62,429 bases of DNA from Prorocentrum cordatum (Eukaryota; Sar; Dinophyceae; Prorocentrales; Prorocentraceae), in contig CAUYUJ010015303.1 in the NCBI GenBank assembly GCA_963575745.1, forward strand, positions 279,655 to 342,083, read 5' to 3'. Below are positions 10,098 through 20,131 of the stretch, in pieces. Below the pieces are notes generated by a model. It was given only the letters and a program-made list of their open reading frames with translations. It did not search any database and was not told the origin of the DNA. How positions within the stretch are numbered: position 1 is the first letter of the stretch; each line of letters begins with the position of its first letter. Position numbers and translations under genes: made by a program.

Positions 10098-10284
10098 TAT
10101 GCACTACATGCACATAGCCACCATCATAATATCGCTGCATGGATCCCAGCGGGCTGAGTTGTAGGAAGTACGTACCGTGGCGCCAACCTACAATTACATC
10201 GAACACACGCAGTACTTGGGCAACATCATATGAGATGTAGGCCACAGTTGAATTGTTTTGAATTCGAATTGCAATTGCGTGGAA
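10098..10284. other. Unrelated spacer between two element halves
   Basis: Sequence not shared with copy A, AT-richer, with words such as TTGAATTCGAATTGCAATTG near 10255. It separates the inverted left half from the direct right half and may be the original target DNA between two insertions. Confidence 0.45.
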
Positions 10285-10743
10285 TTGTTTGGGCGCCTCC
10301 TGGGAGCCTCTTGTGGCCATCTTGGGGCCTCTTGCGACCTCCTTTGAAGCGCAAATGAGAGCTGTCCCCTGAGAAGGACAAAATGAGCCCAACACCTTCG
10401 TACAATCAATGATTTTGCTATGAAGGAAAATGAGCGCGGCCCCCTCAGGAGGCCAAAATGGGGCCAACGCCGAAGTAAAATCAATGATTTTGGCTTCAAA
10501 GACGAGCTGAGGCACCAAACTCCCCCCTCCCCCCCCCTCGGGGCCAGAATCCTCGTGAGGGTCGTACTTGGTTGGCCCTCCCAGACGTCGAAAAAGACCC
10601 CCCTGACGACCCGCGGAACTCCCTCTCCAGGTCCAGGGGGAGGGGGTAGGGGGAGGGGTAAACCCCTCCCCGAAGGGGAAGAAGGGGGGTTGAGGACAGA
10701 GCGGGCTCTCGAAACCACTCACGCCCAAAGGGCTGGTGGGATT
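10285..10743 (+). mobile_element. Partial copy B2 of the GGCCTCTTGG element, direct
   Basis: Matches the right half of copy A closely (GAAGCGCAAATGAGAGCT, the AATCAATGATTTTG words, the paired hairpins near 10650-10680 and the GGGCTGGTGGGATT end). It is truncated on its left inside the minisatellite. Confidence 0.8.
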
Positions 10744-10929
10744 TACGTTTCGCGTCAAACTATGCACGGTGGCCACGAAAGAGCCCAAATAAGGTTTTTT
10801 TTTATTGGGGGTCCAACATGGGGGGGGGCTAACCACCATACGATTTGCTTACAGGTTTTTTTAACGGTTTGGGCGCCTTCCTGGGCGCCGAAGAGGGAGC
10901 CGACATTGCCCTTTAGAACCCTCGCGCGA

Positions 10930-12045
10930 CACCGCGAAACACGTGGTGGTGGCGGGTGGTGGCGGTGGTGGTGGTGGGTGGTGGTGAGAGGTGGTGGGTG
11001 GTCGTGGTCGTGGTGGTGGTGGTGGTGATGGTGGCGGTGGTGGCGGTGGTGGCGGTGTGTGCGCGCGTGTGTGTACGTGTATTGGGGAAGGAGGGGGGGA
11101 GGGTAGTAATGGTGGTGGTGGTGGTAGTGATGGTGGTGGTGGTGGTGGTGGCCGTGGTGGTGATTCTGGGTGGTGGTGCTGGTGGGTGGTGGGTGGTGGG
11201 TGGTGGGCGTTGGTGGGCGGTTGGTGGTGGTGGTTGTGGTGTGTCTGGGGGGTGGTGTGAGTGTGTGTGCGTGTGCGTGCGCGTGCGTGTGCGTGTGCGT
11301 GTGTGTGTGTGTGCGTGGTGGGGGAGGGGGGAAGTGTCTGCGTGGTGTATATGGTGTGTGGTGTGTGTTGTGTGTGTGTGTGTGTGTGCGTGGTGTGTGT
11401 GCGTGTGTGTATGTGTGTGTGTGTGTGCGACCGTGTGTGTGACATCGTGTGTATGTAGGGGGGGGGGTCGGCGGTGGTGGAGGTGGCGGCGGCGGTGGGT
11501 GGTGGTGGTGCGTGTGTGTACTCGCGTGGTGGTGGTGGTGATGAGGGAAGAGGCGGTGGTGAAGGTGTGTGCGCGTGTGGGTGGGGGGGGGAGGGGAGGT
11601 GGTGGTGGTGGTGGCGGTTGTGGTGTGTGTGGGGGATGGTGTGCGTGTGTGCGTGGTGGGTGGCGGGGGGAGGTGTGTCTGTGTGGTGTGTGGTGTGTGT
11701 GTGTGTGTGTGCATGTATGTGTTTGAATGTGTGTGACCGTGTGTGTGTGTGTGTGACCGTGTTTTGTGTGTGCGTGGGGGGGTGGGGGTGGGGGGAAGGG
11801 GTGTCAAGGTGGTGGTGGGGGGGGTGGGTGGTTGGTGATGACGGTGGCGGCAGCGGCGCGACGGCGGTGGCGATGGCGGTGGTGGTGGTGTTTTGTGTTT
11901 GTGTGTAGTTAGGTGGGTGGGTGGTGTGTGTTGTGTTGTGTGTGTGTGTGTTGTTGGTGGTGGTGGTGGTGGTGCGTGTATGGGGGGGGCGGGGGGGGGC
12001 GGGAGGGGGGGGGCGGCGTGTGTGTGTGTGTGTGTGCGTGAGATA
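10930..12045 (+). repeat. 1.1 kb strand-biased (GGT)n/(GT)n tract
   Basis: The plus strand is almost entirely G and T, alternating between GGT triplets and GT dinucleotides with long GTGTGT runs (about 11260-11320, 11370-11450, 11695-11760, 12018-12040). Apparent proteins rich in Val/Gly (plus) or Thr/His/Pro (minus) are low-complexity artefacts. Long GT runs favour left-handed DNA, and the G-rich strand favours quadruplexes. Confidence 0.9.
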
Positions 12046-12129
12046 GAGGGAGGATCGTGGATGCTGAACATATCTAACAATCATGCAGAATTTGATATGT
12101 TTGCTACGCGTAGACGCTCATGTTTACTG

Positions 12130-12380
12130 CAATCGCTGGCGGTCCGAAATCAATAGGAAATATGATTAAAAACCAATAGAAAACAATCGTGGTTATAGTT
12201 ACACGAAGACCATATCATGTGAAGCGCGCTTGGTTTTTATTCAATAGTGGAAATCAATAGAAGACGTGCGCGCTTGGTTTTGCTGCAAATCAATAGAATA
12301 TTGATTTTTTCAATATGTTGATAAGTTTGCCCGGATGCCCGCATGAAGTTGAAATCAATATTCCACTTAAGAAAAATCAA
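12130..12380. other. AT-rich island with repeated ATCAATAGA words
   Basis: The word CAATAG or CAATAT recurs about nine times in 250 bp. The stretch includes a duplicated GCGCGCTTGGTTTT/GCGCTTGGTTTTTA motif (about 12217 and 12267). It directly abuts the (CCT)n tract, as does the similar island at 60-800. Confidence 0.55.
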
Positions 12381-12391
12381 TATCGGATGGT

Positions 12392-13138
12392 CAGTGTCCT
12401 CCTCCTCCTCCTCCTCCTCCTCCTCCTCCTCCTCCTCCTCCTCCTCCTCCTATTCATCCTCCTCCCCCTCCCCCTCCCCCTCCTCATCCGCCCTCCTCCT
12501 CTCCTCTTCCTCTCTCCTCCTCCTCCTCCCACTCCTCCGCCTCCTCCTCCTCCGCCTCCTCCTCCTCCTCCGCCTCCTCCCCTCCTCGCCTCCTCCTCCT
12601 CCTCCTCCTCCTCCTCCTCCTCCTCCTCCTCCTCCGCCTCTTCCTCCTCCTCCTCCTCCTCCTCCTCCTCCTCCTCCTCCTCCTCCTCCTCCTCTTCCTC
12701 CTCCTCCTTTTCCTCCTCCTCCTCCTCCTCCGCCTCCTCCTCCTCCTCCTCCTCCTCCTCTCCTCCTCCTCCTCCTCCTCCTCCTCCTCCTCCTCCTCCT
12801 CCCCTCCTCCTCCCCATCCCTCCCCCTCCTCCTCCGCCTCCTCCTCCTCCCTCCGCCTCCTCCTCTCTCTCCTCCTCCCCTCCTCCCTCCTCCTCCTCCT
12901 CTCCTCCGCCTCCTCCGCCTCCTCCCTCCTCCTCCTCCTCCTCCTCCTCCTCCTCCTCCTCCTCCTCCTCCTCCTCCTCCTCCTCCTCCTCCTCCTCCTC
13001 CTCCTCCTCCTCCTCCGCCCTCCTCCTCCTTTTCCTCCTCCTCCTCCTCCCCCTCCTCCGCCTCCTCCTCCTCCGCCTCCTCCTCCTCCGCCTCCTCCTC
13101 CTCCTCCTCCTCCTCCTTTTCCTCCTCCTCCTCCTCTT
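12392..13138. repeat. About 750-bp (CCT)n tract, pyrimidine-only strand
   Basis: Near-continuous CCT triplets with occasional CCG, CAT or TTT variants. Apparent poly-Ser, poly-Pro, poly-Leu, poly-Glu or poly-Gly frames are all artefacts. The tract ends exactly where the LINE 3' sequence begins on the minus strand, so it may be the (AGG)n tail of that retroelement or the microsatellite it inserted into. Confidence 0.95.
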
Positions 13139-13260
13139 GAGATCCTCTGGCGGACAGGTACACCTCCCGCGGGGGCGCACGAGCCGCTGGAAAGGGGGCA
13201 AGAGGGGCGAAGGGGGGTGGACGGTGTTGCAACCCGCCAGGCAGGAAAATGATGACCTGA

Positions 13261-14385
13261 CTAGGGTTGCCTGGGCGGGGCTGGTCGGCTCTTCCCGAAC
13301 GAAATGCGGGTAGAGGGGTCCACCCCCTTCTTTAAATGCGCCAACGACTGGCTAGCACCTTTGTTCCTGGGCCCCTTATGGCAAGTTTCAATGAGATGCT
13401 TGGAGCGCATGGAGCCATAGGCTCCGCACTGCCTGCACCACACGATGCCTCCGCGGCCAATCCACAACACGTGAGTGCTGTGAGCTGAGCGTGCGAGCCT
13501 GGGAACTCCGCTGCATGGCACCATGCACAGTCCTGTCCGTGAAGCCGCCTTGCCCCCACAGATGGCACAACAAAACCGATGATTAGATTTCCCATACCGA
13601 CGGACGTCGTGGCCATTGGGATTCGAAACCAACTGAATGGGGTTTGGTCGAGGCCTCTTGGGAGCCTTCACCTTTTCCACGTCTGGAAAATTCCCCTCTG
13701 AGAGAGCATATAAGACCGACGCTTGCAGATGACCTATCATACGAACCTGCTCAGAGAGGGAAACACAACGGTCCTTGATCAGAGGGTTGCGGGGGTGGCA
13801 ACGGGCACCCAGATCCGCCAACCTATCCGCCTCCCTGTTTCCCTTCCAGGCCCAGATCGGGTGGCCCCTCTCGAGGGCCTCGGTCATGCTGAGGTGGGAC
13901 TTGATTTGCATCAAGATTATGTTCTCCCGTCATATGTCCTCGCCTTTCTCGAAGATGCGGGTCCACAGCTCACTGAAGGCGAGGCGCTCGAGATTCTGCT
14001 GCGGCCCTCGCCCCCGCACATCTATGACGAGTTTACAGTCAGTGACGATCGCGACAGGACCAGCACCACACAACTGGAGGGCCATCAAGAGGGCGTAGAT
14101 CCCCCCTCCCCCAGCCTCCTGGATGGGCTGGGGGAGGGGCCCGTAGCAGGAGCCGGTGATGTCACACGCGTCGTTGGCCAGGCCGACAACAGCCCAGCCT
14201 GCCCGAGTGAACGGCAGCTCGGGATCGATCGCCGGGCAGTCTATGCACATACGCTTCTGAAGAATTCCATGTCGCGGGAACTTGTCCCACTGGATGGCTG
14301 GCGCCTGGACGGCGAGTGGCCAGCCCGCCTCGGGCGAACGCATCAGACACCTGCCGAAAAGGATGGGGGTCCGCCCCTGAAGCAT
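13261..14385 (-). pseudogene. LINE RNase H domain and Cys/His tail, frameshifted
   Basis: Two frames (14385-13930 and 13914-13261) together form an RNase H domain. AGWAVVG follows a degenerate first strand (IDCPAIDPEL, where families usually have an Asp-Gly-Ser). ALLMALQL lacks the usual preceding Glu. IVTDCKLVIDV keeps the Asp. GNREADRLADLGA, with the last Asp, is in the second frame. The C-terminal 130 residues hold CAICGG and, near the end, WCRQCGAYGSM with a later His/Cys pair, as in other dinoflagellate LINE tails. The apparent loss of the Glu and the frameshift point to an inactive copy. Confidence 0.75.
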
Positions 14386-14397
14386 TGGCCTGGCCGA

Positions 14398-14761
14398 CTA
14401 ATTCATCAACATCCATATTTTGGCGCAGCGCATGAGCATCCATACAGCGATAGAAACGGCGTGTCGGGGTACCCACTTCTTCCGTACACCACTGGCAGTC
14501 AGGTCTGATAACCCGCCTGTCAAGATACAAAGTGCACTGGGTCGGGTAGCCGCCAGCAAAAAGCCCCGACAACAGCCTAGCTTTGACATCGCCCTGAGCC
14601 TCCGCGCGCCTGAACTCCGAGACCAGCGAGACCAGGGGCTTGATGAGGGGGGGGGGGCCCAACGGCGCCCCAGACTTGACTGCCCACTCTGAGACCCATG
14701 GAGACCCAGGCGTCTTGCTGGATGAGCTCGGTAAGAGACCGCTTCCCAAAATCCAAGACAT
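14398..14761 (-). pseudogene. LINE segment between reverse transcriptase and RNase H
   Basis: A frame that continues the polyprotein after a G10 run at 14648-14657 shifts it. It contains helical sequence and a Cys pair CQWC followed by FYRCMDAH, a probable zinc-binding knuckle. Separately open frames on the same strand overlap it; only this one continues the domain order. Confidence 0.5.
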
Positions 14762-16330
14762 CCACCTGCTTCTTGCCGCCGGTGAGCCACTGGTGCCAAC
14801 TGGGGGCCTCCCAGCCGAGCCGCTTCAGGGTAAGGACTACTGCCCAGGCTGGCCCTCGACCATCCTGCCAGGCGAAAGATGGGGCCGTCTGCGCCGCCGA
14901 AAAGCATGCACGCATAGTCTCCGTAGCAGCCCACCCTTCACGAGCTGCACGGCTCCAGGCAATAAGCGGCAAAATATTGGCCTGGCACTCTGGGTCTGAG
15001 GCAGGGCCACTGGGAAGCCTGAGCTCCAACGTTCTACTACGTTCCTTAGCCGCACCGAAGGAAGCATACGCAAGGGCCGCCCGCAGCCCCTTGATTCGAC
15101 TATCCGCCATGCCTCTGACACACGTACCATACAGCCCTGCTGGGAGCGCGCCGCCACGGACAACCTTCATCAGGCCGTGGAACGAGCTCCTCAAACTCCT
15201 GAATTTCGCAAGCCTAGCTCTGATCTGGCCGAATCTGGAGTTGAGCACCTTCTTGGACTTCAGCCCCTTGGGCCTCATCCCGAAATCGCAGCCGAGGTTC
15301 CGAGCGGCATCCACGGCCTTAAACGCCCAGCGGTCCAGCCGCCTGGCCACTCCTCGGGCCACTTCCTTACAGGTCGAGACGATTTTCCCCTTGGGGTCAG
15401 ATAAGACCAGGCAGAGCGCTTCCAAAGACTCGCAGAGGTGGGCCGTCGTGTTGCCTAAGCCAACCTGCGCAAGCTTCGCGGAGCCTGACATGAACAACGT
15501 GATATCGTCAACAACGTTGAAGGGGAAGACCGTCGGCCACTTTTCGACCATGGAATCCAGGGGCCCCATCAGAAGCAACCTCAGGCGACTGGTGGCGAAA
15601 GGACATCCTGCAAGAATCGTCTGGTAAACCTGCGTGACCATAGAACAAACACCTGCCAGGCTCCGCACCCGAGGACAACGGTACTGCAGCAGACACACGC
15701 GTAGCCTATACAGCGGGAAGTTCCACTTCACCGCGGCTGTGATCAGCAGGTAATGGCAGACCTTCTCATGGGCTTTTGTGAGGTCCATGAGGGATATCCC
15801 CGCGGTGCCTCCCTGGAGGTTGACATACTCGACAGACAGCGACTGCTCCCAGACGGCCTGCTCGCACGAACGTCCCTGGACCCCGCACTGATAGTCCCTG
15901 TAGTGGTCTCTCTCCCAAGACACCGCTTCAGCCCTATTGATCTCCCCGAAGACCCTCGACACTCCAATCATGATTCCAGTGGGCCGATAGCCCCCCTCAG
16001 GTTTCAATAACTGCGCCAAGAGGACCAGGGAGACGCAAGAACTCAAGGGCCCTTCAACCTCTCGCCAAAACCAGAGGAGCCCAAGACACTCCAGAGCCCC
16101 ATCAGAGAGGTCCCCGAACTCGCGAAGGTGGAGCATGTCGGCCCCCATGGCGGCGAAGGACTTGAAACTCGTTGCAGTTGCTCGTATCTTAGCTGGCTGT
16201 CGGGGAGCTGGGCAAAGATCGGCGACTTCCATACCTCTCGCCTGAGCCTGCTCCTGAAGCTTCTGGTTCAGAAGAGGGAGAGGGTCTGGGAACTGGCCAG
16301 CCTTAGGGTGGGGGGGCCCAGACCTGGATC
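14640..16330 (-). pseudogene. LINE reverse transcriptase domain
   Basis: The recognisable motifs in order are PTGIMIG (finger region), GISLMDLTKAHEKV with the first catalytic Asp, AGCPFATSRLRLLL (the small-residue turn), and FNVVDDITLFMSG with the Asp-Asp pair. A thumb-like, Lys/Arg-rich region and a conserved tail follow (MADSRIKGLRAALAYA). This is the catalytic core that copies RNA into DNA for target-primed integration. The core frame is intact, but it joins its neighbours only through frameshifts at about 16380 (G-run) and 14655 (G-run), so the full polyprotein is broken. Confidence 0.85.
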
Positions 16331-17031
16331 CAGAAGTTGAGCAGCCCATCCACCTGCTGCTGAAGCCCAGGCGGGGGGGGGGGGGCTTCCAGGCTGACGC
16401 GGGGAACCCAAGCGACGGCAGGCTTGGTGTACTCGTTGGCTTTTCCCCCACCCTGGCTGACGGCTTTGGCTACCCATTGGCGCCACCTGGCTCCGCGCTC
16501 GCTCTTGAAGCGCGACTCGCACTTAGTGGCGAACTTGGTGGCCGGAACAAACATGTCGGGCCACCCCTTCGAAGTGTACAAGAACAGAGTGTCGAGCGAG
16601 GGCAGCCAACCTTGCCAGTCCTTGCGGATGAGCAGACGAGCTGGTCCCTTGATGAGTATGTTGGTCCATCTCACGCATTCGTCATCACCCCAAGACACAC
16701 CTTTCTTAAAGTTATGATAGAGCTCGAAAGCCCAGTTGGCAACTTGCCTCCAGCCCCTGGACTCCGCGGACCCAACGGGATAAGCACCACCAGCAACCCG
16801 AAGAGCAGGAGCCCAAACAAACTTAGGAGGCTGGCCTCGCCCGCGGTACTTGGGACGCTCGAACGGGTCGATGGCGTGAGCCTCCAACAGTTCCTCCTCC
16901 ATCTTCTGGAAGAAGGCCAAAAAGGTAGGGTCCAACTGCTGCCGGGAACCACGCGAGCTGGCAGCAGAGATGAGCTCAGACCAATATGGCGGCGCGGGTG
17001 CAGGGCCGACAGGGAGGTCGAGGAAAGGCAC
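16303..17031 (-). pseudogene. LINE linker between endonuclease and reverse transcriptase
   Basis: An open frame of 242 residues with aromatic-rich blocks (WANWAFELYHNFKKG-like and GWPDMFVPATKFATKCESRF-like) and a Pro-rich end at the G12 run around 16375-16386, where the frame slips into the reverse transcriptase. It has no catalytic motif. Its position between the endonuclease and the reverse transcriptase fits an ORF2 connector. Confidence 0.6.
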
Positions 17032-17039
17032 GCGGTCTG

Positions 17040-17800
17040 CGCAGGACCCGAACCCTCGAGTCTAGCGGCTGGCCAGACAGCGTGAGGGTGATGGGCCAGT
17101 GCGTCTTGATACATTTGGCCTCGTTTCTCTGAACACCTCTGACAACCTTCTGCAGAGCCCTACTGACAATAGAAAAATCAATGCAGCTCCAAGACTTCCC
17201 TGTTGAACGGCACGTAGGCTCCGAGGTTGAGACGATACAACCTCCAAGACGCTCTGGTCAACCCCCGTCAGACAACTGCTCTGGAGTGCAATTCCAGTCA
17301 GCTCCCAATATGAACGGGATACCCATGCCAAATAGGTACTGCCCGAGACGCGACAGGATCTGGCACCCCTCGGGGCCCAGGGGATCCTTCTCATCCAGGT
17401 ACACGGTCACTCCCAAGAAGCCACCTTCGATAAACGCGTTGATGTAGGTCACCTTGACCCGATGGGGGCTGGGCAGAGCACGCGTGACACCGGGGGGCTT
17501 CCCCATGCCGATCTGTCTGCGAACGGCAATCCCCAAGCCTGACGACACTCCGCCAGCCTCTGCGGCCACCGAGGCGTTCAGCGCGATGTCCCAACCTAGC
17601 TTCTTTAAGGAGTCCTCCTTAGTCTTCACTGAGCCACCTAGCACCCCGATCTCCTGGAGGAACACCACAGAGGCCTCCGTCTCCTTCTCAAGATAAGGCA
17701 GTAGCGATCCGCAAGATGTCGTATTGCACGTCTCCACCAGGAAACGCCGGGCTCTGCGTTGTCGACTGCGAGAGAACCTACCAGGGGCCTGCACAGGGGA
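17040..17800 (-). pseudogene. LINE apurinic-type endonuclease domain, frameshifted
   Basis: The minus-strand frame from 18100 contains, from about 17740 down, an Asn-Thr-Thr start (ETCNTTSCGSLLPYL), VVFLQEIG with the metal-binding Glu, GLGIAVRR, and FILGADWNCTPE, equivalent to the G-D-F-N motif. After a frameshift near 17195 another frame continues with CIDFSIVSRALQ and KTHWPITLTL, the equivalents of the D-x-I/F-x-V and H-x-P motifs of the fold. The domain nicks target DNA in active LINEs; here it is split. Confidence 0.8.
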
Positions 17801-18634
17801 GGGCTCTCTCGGAAGGGGCTGTGGCAACTTAAACTTAGACGTGCGCTGGTGCCTCTGTGCGACGCCAGCAGGCACGCGGCGCCTAGAGCCCCCAGGTGGC
17901 CCCGAGAGGCCCTCAGATGGCGCTGGCGACGCCGAAAAACGTGAGCCCCGAACCCCCCGCCCTGGATGAAGCGCGGCTCTATGTCCTTCCGCCCAGGGTC
18001 CGCGACGCTGTTTTGTCGAAACGCGGCTGAGCAAAACGCGGGGAGGAGGGGGGAGCATCAGGAACATCGCGATCCTGTTGGCGACGGTCACCAGGAACAT
18101 GGAGCACCTGTGGCGCCCCCCCCCCTCCCCCAGCTCCTCCAGCGATCCCCAACCGATGGGGGCCCTCCTGCGGGTCCCTGGGCCCCTCAGAACCCAGTCC
18201 GCGCAGGTGCCAGCTCCTCGGCGAGGTCTCCACCGTCTCAGGGGCTGGGGGGGCCCACGCCCGTCGACGCGGAAACCGAAGTCGACGCGGAAGCCCTCGT
18301 ACAGGCCGCCGCCGTAGTCGCAGTAGACGAATGCCGCGGGTCGTGCCGAGCATCTTCGAAGTCTAAGTCGGGCCTAGCAGCTGGGATCGGGAATCCAACA
18401 TCAGGCCAGGCATTGTCAACAGCATTGCTCGACCAGAAATCCGCAGCAGCAAATTCCGAACATATCACATGGCTACTCGAAACTCGGCGCGGCGCCGCCG
18501 ATGGGCCCGATGTCGTCGCAGTGGCCGTGGTAGCCGAAGCAACGCCAGGTGGATCGGCAAAGTCCATCCCAGCGGCTCCCTGCGGAACCTGCACACCAGC
18601 GGCGGCATCACTGGCTGCAGGAACTCCAGCACCA
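17801..18634 (-). other. LINE ORF1-ORF2 junction region, low complexity
   Basis: Pro/Arg/Ala-rich open frames with no domain. One minus frame (about 18594-18238) includes NAWPDVGFPIPAARPDLDF, which may be coding. The exact ORF2 start cannot be placed. Confidence 0.4.
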
Positions 18635-19694
18635 CTATGAACATGGCCCTGGCGTGTCCACCTTGGCCGCGGTCTTGAGAAGGCCTTGGGCTCGAGCTCG
18701 AGGGTCAGGTCCGCCGATGACCTCGCCCTTGCCCTTGCCCTTGCCCTTGCCCATGCCCATGACCCCTGCCACTGTTGGAGGAGTACTCTCTGGAGCAGCA
18801 GACGGCTCGCCTGCTGGCGCGCCTGTCGGAGCAGCCTCTACCACGTCAGTCTTGCGCTTCTTGCCCTTGAGGCGCTCCTTGACCTGCTCGTGCTCCGCCT
18901 TCGCCGAGTTTGCTTTGTCGCGGGCCGTTCCGAATAACTCCGTGGCAGACCGCGACAGATTGTCCAGCAGCTTTTGCAAGCCGGATTCCTCAACATCCTC
19001 GTAGTCGGCCAGGCCAACCAGAGACTCCACTCCACTGAACTTGAGAACAGCTTTCCCGTCGAGCAGTTGGTCGAGGCTGATCGCGAGCACATCCTCTGAG
19101 CCTGGCTCCTTGGCGGGGACGACCGCCGCGTGGAGCTCCTTGATGGCCTCGGAGTAGGTCTCGTCGGCCTCGGCCAGCTTAGCGGGAGTGGAACTCCACC
19201 TTGACCCGTTGCTCGTCGAGCTTCGACTGCAGGGCCTCGAGAGCATCACATTGGTCGAGGAGCTGCTGCTCGAGCCGCTTGATATCCTGGCCTGCCTTGT
19301 CTGCTCGAGCCTTCGGCGGGTCTGGTGGCTGTGGGAGCGAGGCTTTCCATGCCATCTCATACTGCTTTGCCAACTGGGTATTGCCTGCCTTGCGGATCAA
19401 CAAGATGAACTGTTGCACCTCAGACTCGGCGAGTCCTGCCACTGAAGGAAGGGCGCCAGGAGGAGCAGCATCAGCCAAGCCCAGCTGCCCCTTGATCTTG
19501 CCTTTGGACTTGGCTTTGCCGCCGTTGGTGACGCCTGTATCCTTGGCCTCGCCCTCGGGCTTGACATAGACTTGCTTCCAGTGGCGGCCACAATGCTTAC
19601 ATTTGGACATACTCCACAAGTTTTTCCCGCAGCCACATGCCTCACATCGCCAGCGTGATTGCTGGTTCTCTCGCCAGGGGGCGCCATGCGACAT
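18635..19694 (-). pseudogene. LINE ORF1 with Cys-rich finger and helical region, frameshifted
   Basis: The ATG at 19694 starts MSHGAPWREN, followed by WRCEACGCGKNLWS and CKHCGRHW, a four-Cys/His finger of about 25 residues likely to bind nucleic acid. A Lys-rich linker and an amphipathic helix (residues about 115-170, QDIKRLEQQLLDQCDALEAL-like) follow, typical of ORF1 coiled coils. The frame stops at 19179. A second frame continues from about 19185 with further helix and a GKGKGKGKG stretch to 18635. The start follows the three spliced-leader relicts by about 190 nt. Confidence 0.65.
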
Positions 19695-19884
19695 GGCCTG
19701 CTGGACGAGGGAAGACGCGCGAACCTTACAATACTTGAGGTGTACAGTAAGGGTGTGTCCTTGCTGGCCCGCTGGCCGAACAACGGAAAGAAAAGGGGAT
19801 GCAGACTCCTGGCTGGGCAGCCGCCTATGGAGCCTGCGGGCACGTCGGACGCCTCCTCGGGTGTGGGGGAGTCCACAGATGTTA

Positions 19885-19936
19885 CTTGAGCCAAAATGGC
19901 TTGAGCCAAAATGGCTTGAGCCAAAATGGCTACGGA
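19885..19936 (-). other. Triple tandem spliced-leader relict at LINE 5' end
   Basis: Reading the minus strand from 19936, the full 22-nt DinoSL is present without mismatch (TCCGTAGCC, ATTTTGG, CTCAAG). Two further copies of the 15-nt piece CCATTTTGGCTCAAG follow directly. This 15-nt period is what results if the TAG inside an older leader serves as splice acceptor for a new leader, so it records at least three rounds of trans-splicing. The first base of the leader is also the first base after the (AGG)n tract. Confidence 0.95.
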
Positions 19937-20131
19937 CCCTCCTCCTCCTCCTCCTCCTCCTCCTCCTCCTCCTTCTCCTCCTCCTCCTCCTCCTCCTCCT
20001 CCTCCTCCCCCTCCCCCTCCCCTCCCTCCTCCTCCTCCTCCTCCTCCTCCTCCTCCTCCTCCTCCTCCTCCTCCTCCTCCTCCTCCTCCTCCTCCTCCTC
20101 CTCCTCCTCCTCCTCCTCCTCCTCCTCCTTC
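19937..20131. repeat. (CCT)n tract between LINE 5' end and PPR fragment
   Basis: About 195 bp of CCT triplets. It lies directly next to the spliced leader on one side and a PPR coding fragment on the other, whose frame runs into poly-Glu. Confidence 0.95.

Larger units (their letters stand above)
13139..19936 (-). mobile_element. LINE-type non-LTR retrotransposon, about 6.8 kb, frameshifted
   Basis: On the minus strand the order is: three spliced-leader relicts, ORF1 with a Cys-rich finger and a helical region, apurinic-type endonuclease, a linker, reverse transcriptase, a Cys-rich segment, RNase H and a Cys/His tail. This is the standard layout of LINE ORF1 plus ORF2. The reading frame changes at about 19185, 17195, 16380, 14655 and 13920, several at G/C homopolymers, so the copy is either decayed or carries sequencing indels. 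The RNase H also lacks a recognisable catalytic Glu. Both ends abut (CCT)n tracts: about 195 bp beyond the 5' end and about 750 bp beyond the 3' end. Confidence 0.85.

Noticed and set aside
10440-10465. GGCCAAAATGG in element copy B2
   Set aside because: The flanks differ from the leader, and copy A has a different version; part of the element.
10755-12084. 400-440-residue His/Thr/Pro-rich open frames on the minus strand
   Set aside because: Translation of (GT)n and (GGT)n; low complexity throughout.
12315-13313. Long open frames (poly-Ser, poly-Pro, poly-Glu, poly-Gly) in the CCT tract
   Set aside because: All six frames of a triplet repeat stay open; no domain or start context.
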